From assembly GCA_026416655.1 (NCBI GenBank), contig JAOAES010000214.1, forward strand, positions 1 to 15,623: DNA of 15,623 nt, read 5' to 3'. Below are positions 12,485 to 15,623 of this stretch, in pieces. The notes beneath the pieces were generated by a model. It made no database searches. It saw only the letters and a list, made by a program, of their open reading frames with translations, and had not been told where the DNA came from. How positions within the stretch are numbered: position 1 is the first letter of the stretch; the number at the start of each line of letters is the position of its first letter. Both the position numbers and the translations under genes were made by a program. Origin of the DNA: Fimbriimonadales bacterium (GTDB lineage Bacteria; Armatimonadota; Fimbriimonadia; Fimbriimonadales; GBS-DC).

Positions 12485-14245
12485 ATGGGCGTCCGCTTGG
12501 GGTTCTGGGCTTGGCTCGCAACGATAGGTATTGCCTTTGGACAGGTCGCCAGTGAGCGTGTGGGCGTGACCAGTGCAGGACACAACCTCGCGGTGCGCCC
12601 TGCCCCTTGCAGCACCGGTAGTCTGGGAACCGTACAGGCGGGCATGGACGGTGTGGGGCTGGGCGCGCGCGAAGCGTGCAACGGTCTGAACTGGCTCTCC
12701 GTCCGCTGGTCGAACGGCCTGCAGGGCTGGTCGGCGACAGGCATGGGGGGAACGGACTATCTCGCGCCGCTTGCGGGGCAAGGCGTGTTTCCGAATGTGG
12801 CTGCACCGCTGGCATATCCCGTGCGCGTCGGTCCGAACGCCTCTGCGCTGAATGTGCGCACGGGACCCGGCACGGAACATGCTATCCTCACTTCCAAAGC
12901 GGCGGGCGCGACGGGCTGGGCGTTCGAGGCGTACAACAACACAGCCACCAACACCGTCTGGTGGAAAATTCGCTGGGACGACGGCGTAGTCGGCTGGTCG
13001 GCGGAGGCGGTGCGCGGTGCGGGCATCTACCTGTCGCTTACGGGCGCGCCCCAACTCAAGCTTCGTGTTGACCTGCAGGCACTGGGCGCAGCGGGCGTTG
13101 CCGTCAGCGTCAGCCCCACCGATATGAATCACGGCACAACGGAAGTGAACGCCCCTGCGACACTGGTGTACCTCGCGGGGCAGACCGTGACGCTAACCGC
13201 ACCGGACGTCGCTCCTAACGGCGCCACCTTCAGCCGCTGGATAGTGAACGGCGAGCCAGTCATGCGTCGCGCCCTCACCCTACGTCAGGCACAGAGCTAT
13301 CGTATCACGCTCGTCTACAGTCCCGCCATCCCTGCCAGCGAGGACGAGTTCCTGCGGAGCCTTCTCGCGCCCTGGCGGCAGGGGCAGGTCTGGCTGCCGT
13401 CTACTTACGACTCGCACGCGGGGGGCAATCCGCAGTTCGCCGTGGATTTCAACCGTCTCTCCAGCGCACGCAGCAGCTGCCCCTATCATAACGGCTTTCT
13501 GCAGGACTGCAACGAGCCGATGCTGGCGTCCCACGCAGGGCGTGTCTACACGCGCGCACAGAGCGGTTGTACGGGCTACGGCAACTACGCCGTCGTGGTG
13601 AGCAATGTTCGCCAGCCTGGCTCCAGCAATACCTATCTCGCCACAATTTACGCCCACCTCAACTACTTTTTGGCTCCGAACGGTGCGATAGTCGACGCAG
13701 GGGCGCCCATCGGACGGCTCGGCAGCACGGGCAGCTCATCCGGACCGCACTTGCATTACGAAGTGCGCTATGTGACCGTTTCAGGCGGTACGCTGACGCT
13801 GGGGACGCGCCTGCAGGTGCTGAACAACCCACGCATTCGACTGAGTGGTCAGCCCCTACAGGTGGACTTGAACTGCTCTATTTCAGGACTGGGCTACGGT
13901 GGACCTGCGATAACAGGCACTGCCCCGCTGAGCAGTCTCCCACCGAATATCGAGCCGTCCTGCACGCCCTATAACTGTTCGGGCGGCTTGACCGACGGCG
14001 GTGAACTGCCCGATTTTGAGCCGAGTCGCTGCATAGGCGCGCTGCCCGATACGCTCACACTCTACTTTGCAGATGTGAACGGCGACAGCTGCGTGGACGA
14101 CGCCGACCTGCTTAGCGTGCTGCTGCGCTTCGGTGAAGCGTGCGACACGGGCGAGGACATCAACTGGGACGGAATCGTGGACGACGCCGACTTGCTCCAA
14201 GTTTTACTCGATTTCGGGCGGGGGTGCGAACAAGCCGATCGGTAG
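12485..14245 (+). CDS. Secreted SH3 / M23 metallopeptidase with C-terminal dockerin-like repeats
   Basis: A 586-residue exported multidomain protein. The frame is open from 12416, but a terminator lies between that point and ATG 12485, and 12485 begins the signal peptide (MGVRLGFWAWLATIGIAFGQ), so I use it. Domains: two bacterial SH3-like repeats (about 24-95 and 112-185; both with NxRxxP/GxG and a GW-SAE/SAT ending), an InlB/Ig-like 'VTLTAP..GATFSRW' domain (192-278), and a LytM-type M23 peptidase (about 283-430) with His311, Asp321 in FAVDF, YAHL (389-392) and the HxH pair His422/His424 in SGPHLHYEV. A linker follows, then a type I dockerin-like tail with two calcium loops, DVNGDSCVDDAD (530-541) and DINWDGIVDDAD (558-569), each followed by LLxVLLxFG. 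It likely cleaves peptidoglycan cross-links outside the cytoplasm. No cohesin gene is in view. Confidence 0.9.
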   Translation: MGVRLGFWAWLATIGIAFGQVASERVGVTSAGHNLAVRPAPCSTGSLGTVQAGMDGVGLGAREACNGLNWLSVRWSNGLQGWSATGMGGTDYLAPLAGQGVFPNVAAPLAYPVRVGPNASALNVRTGPGTEHAILTSKAAGATGWAFEAYNNTATNTVWWKIRWDDGVVGWSAEAVRGAGIYLSLTGAPQLKLRVDLQALGAAGVAVSVSPTDMNHGTTEVNAPATLVYLAGQTVTLTAPDVAPNGATFSRWIVNGEPVMRRALTLRQAQSYRITLVYSPAIPASEDEFLRSLLAPWRQGQVWLPSTYDSHAGGNPQFAVDFNRLSSARSSCPYHNGFLQDCNEPMLASHAGRVYTRAQSGCTGYGNYAVVVSNVRQPGSSNTYLATIYAHLNYFLAPNGAIVDAGAPIGRLGSTGSSSGPHLHYEVRYVTVSGGTLTLGTRLQVLNNPRIRLSGQPLQVDLNCSISGLGYGGPAITGTAPLSSLPPNIEPSCTPYNCSGGLTDGGELPDFEPSRCIGALPDTLTLYFADVNGDSCVDDADLLSVLLRFGEACDTGEDINWDGIVDDADLLQVLLDFGRGCEQADR

Positions 14246-14331
14246 CAAGTGCCAGAGATAGACTCGTGTCAGGGGCGTGCGTCAGTATCCCCTGCGCTTA
14301 GCAACTGCCCTCAGAACGCTGCTGCGTGCAA

Positions 14332-14359
14332 GGCGCAGGCTTTCCCACGTGCCTGCGCC
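14332..14359. terminator. Hairpin between convergent genes (M23 peptidase and mlaF)
   Basis: GGCGCAGGC (14332-14340) is an exact inverted match to GCCTGCGCC (14351-14359), with a ten-base loop TTTCCCACGT. It lies between the ends of two converging genes, 86 bases after the peptidase stop and 26 bases past the mlaF stop. Neither side has a T-run, so if it terminates transcription it does so with Rho or by pausing. Nothing else is seen in the 14246-14385 gap. Confidence 0.6.
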
Positions 14360-14385
14360 GCTGGTGAGTCGGCGATAGGTCGCCC

Positions 14386-15141
14386 TCAGAGCGTCTCTGC
14401 CGACGCCATGCGCAGAAACGCCTGCACCTTCGGATGTTCGCTCGCGCGAATCTCGGCGGGCGTTCCCTCCGCGATAATCTGCCCGTCGTCCACCATCACG
14501 ATTCGGTCGCAGGTGCGCGTCAGGCTCGTCACATCGTGCGAGACGACGACCGCCGTCAGGTTCAACTCGCGGTTCAGCCGCGTGATGAGTTTATCGATCT
14601 GATAGGCGTTCACAGGGTCTAAACCGCTCGTGGGTTCGTCGAACAGCACGATGTGGGGGTCCATCGCCAGTGCCCGCGCCAGCCCGACGCGCTTGCGCAT
14701 CCCGCCCGACAGCTGGGACGGGTAGAGGTTCTCGACGCCCTCCAGCCCGACCCACGCGAGCCGCTCGCGCACGATGTCGCGAATCTGCTTCTGGCTCAAT
14801 CGCCGATGGCGCTCCAGCCCGAACGCCACATTCTGGTACACGGTGAGAAAATCGAACAGCGCGGCGTACTGGAACACGATACCGAGTCTCAGGCGCATCG
14901 GCATCCGCTCTCGCTCGCTGAGCGGGGCGATGTTCACGCCTTCCACCCACACCTCGCCTGCGGTCGGCTTGAGTAGCCCGCACAGGCATTTCAGGAGCGT
15001 GGTCTTGCCGCTGCCCGACGCGCCCATGACGCCCAGCACCTCGCCGTAGTCAACGCGCAGGTCGACGCCCTTTAGAATCGTCTTGTTCTCGACGGCGTAG
15101 ACCAGCTGGCGCGTTTCGAGGGCGGGCGTTTTGCTGTTCAT
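14386..15141 (-). CDS. mlaF: ABC transporter ATP-binding protein, MlaF-type phospholipid transport
   Basis: A 251-residue cytoplasmic ATPase that drives the MlaE permease in phospholipid transport between inner and outer membranes. It has Walker A GASGSGKTT (40-48), Q-loop Gln91 in IVFQYAALFDFLTV, signature LSGGMRKRVGLARAL (144-158, the MlaF-type form), Walker B IVLFDEPTSGLDP (164-176) and the H-loop His202 in VVSHD. The visible frame opens further up to 15273, but ATG 15141 gives the family N-terminus and overlaps the mlaE stop in an ATGA, meaning tight translational coupling. No mlaD follows in the window; on the left the gene ends facing the M23 gene, so an MCE-domain partner must lie elsewhere or upstream of mlaE. 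It indicates a diderm envelope. Confidence 0.94.
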   Translation of the reverse strand: MNSKTPALETRQLVYAVENKTILKGVDLRVDYGEVLGVMGASGSGKTTLLKCLCGLLKPTAGEVWVEGVNIAPLSERERMPMRLRLGIVFQYAALFDFLTVYQNVAFGLERHRRLSQKQIRDIVRERLAWVGLEGVENLYPSQLSGGMRKRVGLARALAMDPHIVLFDEPTSGLDPVNAYQIDKLITRLNRELNLTAVVVSHDVTSLTRTCDRIVMVDDGQIIAEGTPAEIRASEHPKVQAFLRMASAETL

Positions 15142-15623
15142 CGTTCGGCAAACAGCAGGTCGGCTAAGAAGTAGTTCGCGGCGAAAATCAGCACCATCGA
15201 CAGCACGACAGCGCGGGTGGTGGCGTGTCCGACGCCTGCTGCACCGCCCCGCGCGCCCAAGCCCTGCTGGCAACTCACCAGCGTTACAATCAGCGCAAAC
15301 ACGAGCGTCTTAATGAGACCGCCAATCAAGTCAAACGGCTCGGTCAGCAGGCGAATCGATTGCAGGAAGCTGTTCGCGGAGATTCCAAAGGCGTCGGCGA
15401 CAATCCAGCCGCCCCCCACCCCCGCGAAGTTCGCAATCATGCAAAGCAAGGGAAACATCACCAGCGCCGCCAGCACGCGCGGGATAACCAGATACTGGAT
15501 GGGGCTGACTGCGAGGGCGCGCAGGGCGTCGATCTGCTCGGTGATTTTCATCGTGCCGAGTTGCGCCGCGATTGCCGAGCCGCATCGCGCCGTCACCATA
15601 ATCCCCGTGAGGATGGGCGCGAG
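15138..15623 (-). CDS. mlaE: MlaE-family permease, partial (N-terminus beyond window)
   Basis: The C-terminal 161 residues of an MlaE/YrbE-type inner-membrane permease. The frame stays open to the right edge, where the visible protein begins LAPILTGIMVTARCGSAIAAQLGTM; the start lies outside the window, so the ATG at 15599 is internal. Family hallmarks are the conserved cytoplasmic loop GSAIAAQLGTMKITEQIDALRAL, the PRVLAALVMFPLL helix and GARGGAAGVGHATTRAVV before the last membrane helix (VLSMVLIFAANYFLADLLF). Together with MlaF it forms the core of a phospholipid transporter. Usual length is about 255-270 residues, so roughly the first 100 are missing. The stop overlaps the mlaF start by four bases. 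Confidence 0.94.
   Translation of the reverse strand, partial: LAPILTGIMVTARCGSAIAAQLGTMKITEQIDALRALAVSPIQYLVIPRVLAALVMFPLLCMIANFAGVGGGWIVADAFGISANSFLQSIRLLTEPFDLIGGLIKTLVFALIVTLVSCQQGLGARGGAAGVGHATTRAVVLSMVLIFAANYFLADLLFAER

Noticed and set aside
12410..13132. 240-codon open frame on the minus strand
   Set aside because: It is antisense to the SH3/M23 gene and crosses the intrinsic terminator; no domain signature is present.
14386..15273. Longer mlaF beginning upstream of 15141
   Set aside because: The extra 44 residues lie inside mlaE in another frame and do not resemble an ABC ATPase N-terminus; ATG 15141 overlaps the mlaE stop in the usual ATGA fashion.

Overview
The window looks like a stretch of chromosome from a diderm, fairly GC-rich bacterium. 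My best guess is the Armatimonadota or a close relative, possibly thermophilic. Three things point there: a C-terminal dockerin-like pair of DxNxDxxVDDADLL loops, a DUF4058 gene, and two families of short palindromic repeats at gene edges. MlaE/MlaF-type lipid transport genes argue for an outer membrane. The phylum call is inference from recalled family habits, not from a search.

Layout. Positions 1-3731 are read leftwards: a partial coiled-coil protein with a 63-bp in-phase tandem repeat, ilvC (ketol-acid reductoisomerase), a YbbR-domain protein coupled to ilvC, and a Gfo/Idh/MocA oxidoreductase. A 94-bp divergent intergenic region with repeated GCAGG half-sites follows. Positions 3826-14245 are read rightwards: a secreted PQQ-type beta-propeller protein with a strong terminator hairpin, rho with a hairpin-bearing leader, a bifunctional-nuclease (BFN) domain protein, plsC, a palindromic repeat cluster, DUF4058, a polytopic membrane protein, DUF4129 and DUF4350 proteins, an intrinsic terminator, and a secreted SH3/M23 peptidase/dockerin protein. 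A convergent hairpin separates this from leftward mlaF and a partial mlaE at the right edge.

How the genes fit together. Most are housekeeping: branched-chain amino acid synthesis, transcription termination, phospholipid synthesis (PlsC) and phospholipid trafficking (Mla). The 8303-12419 block (DUF4058, membrane protein, DUF4129, DUF4350) is the least understood. Its last three genes look like part of the MoxR/DUF58/DUF4129/DUF4350 type of membrane cluster, but no MoxR or DUF58 gene is present here.

I see no phage, transposase, CRISPR, toxin-antitoxin or defence locus and no RNA gene. The more interesting signals are small: a recurring GGTAYAMT promoter-like element that sits very close to several start codons (one apparently leaderless), palindromic repeats that have become coding sequence at a gene end and a gene start, and a fast-evolving heptad repeat.
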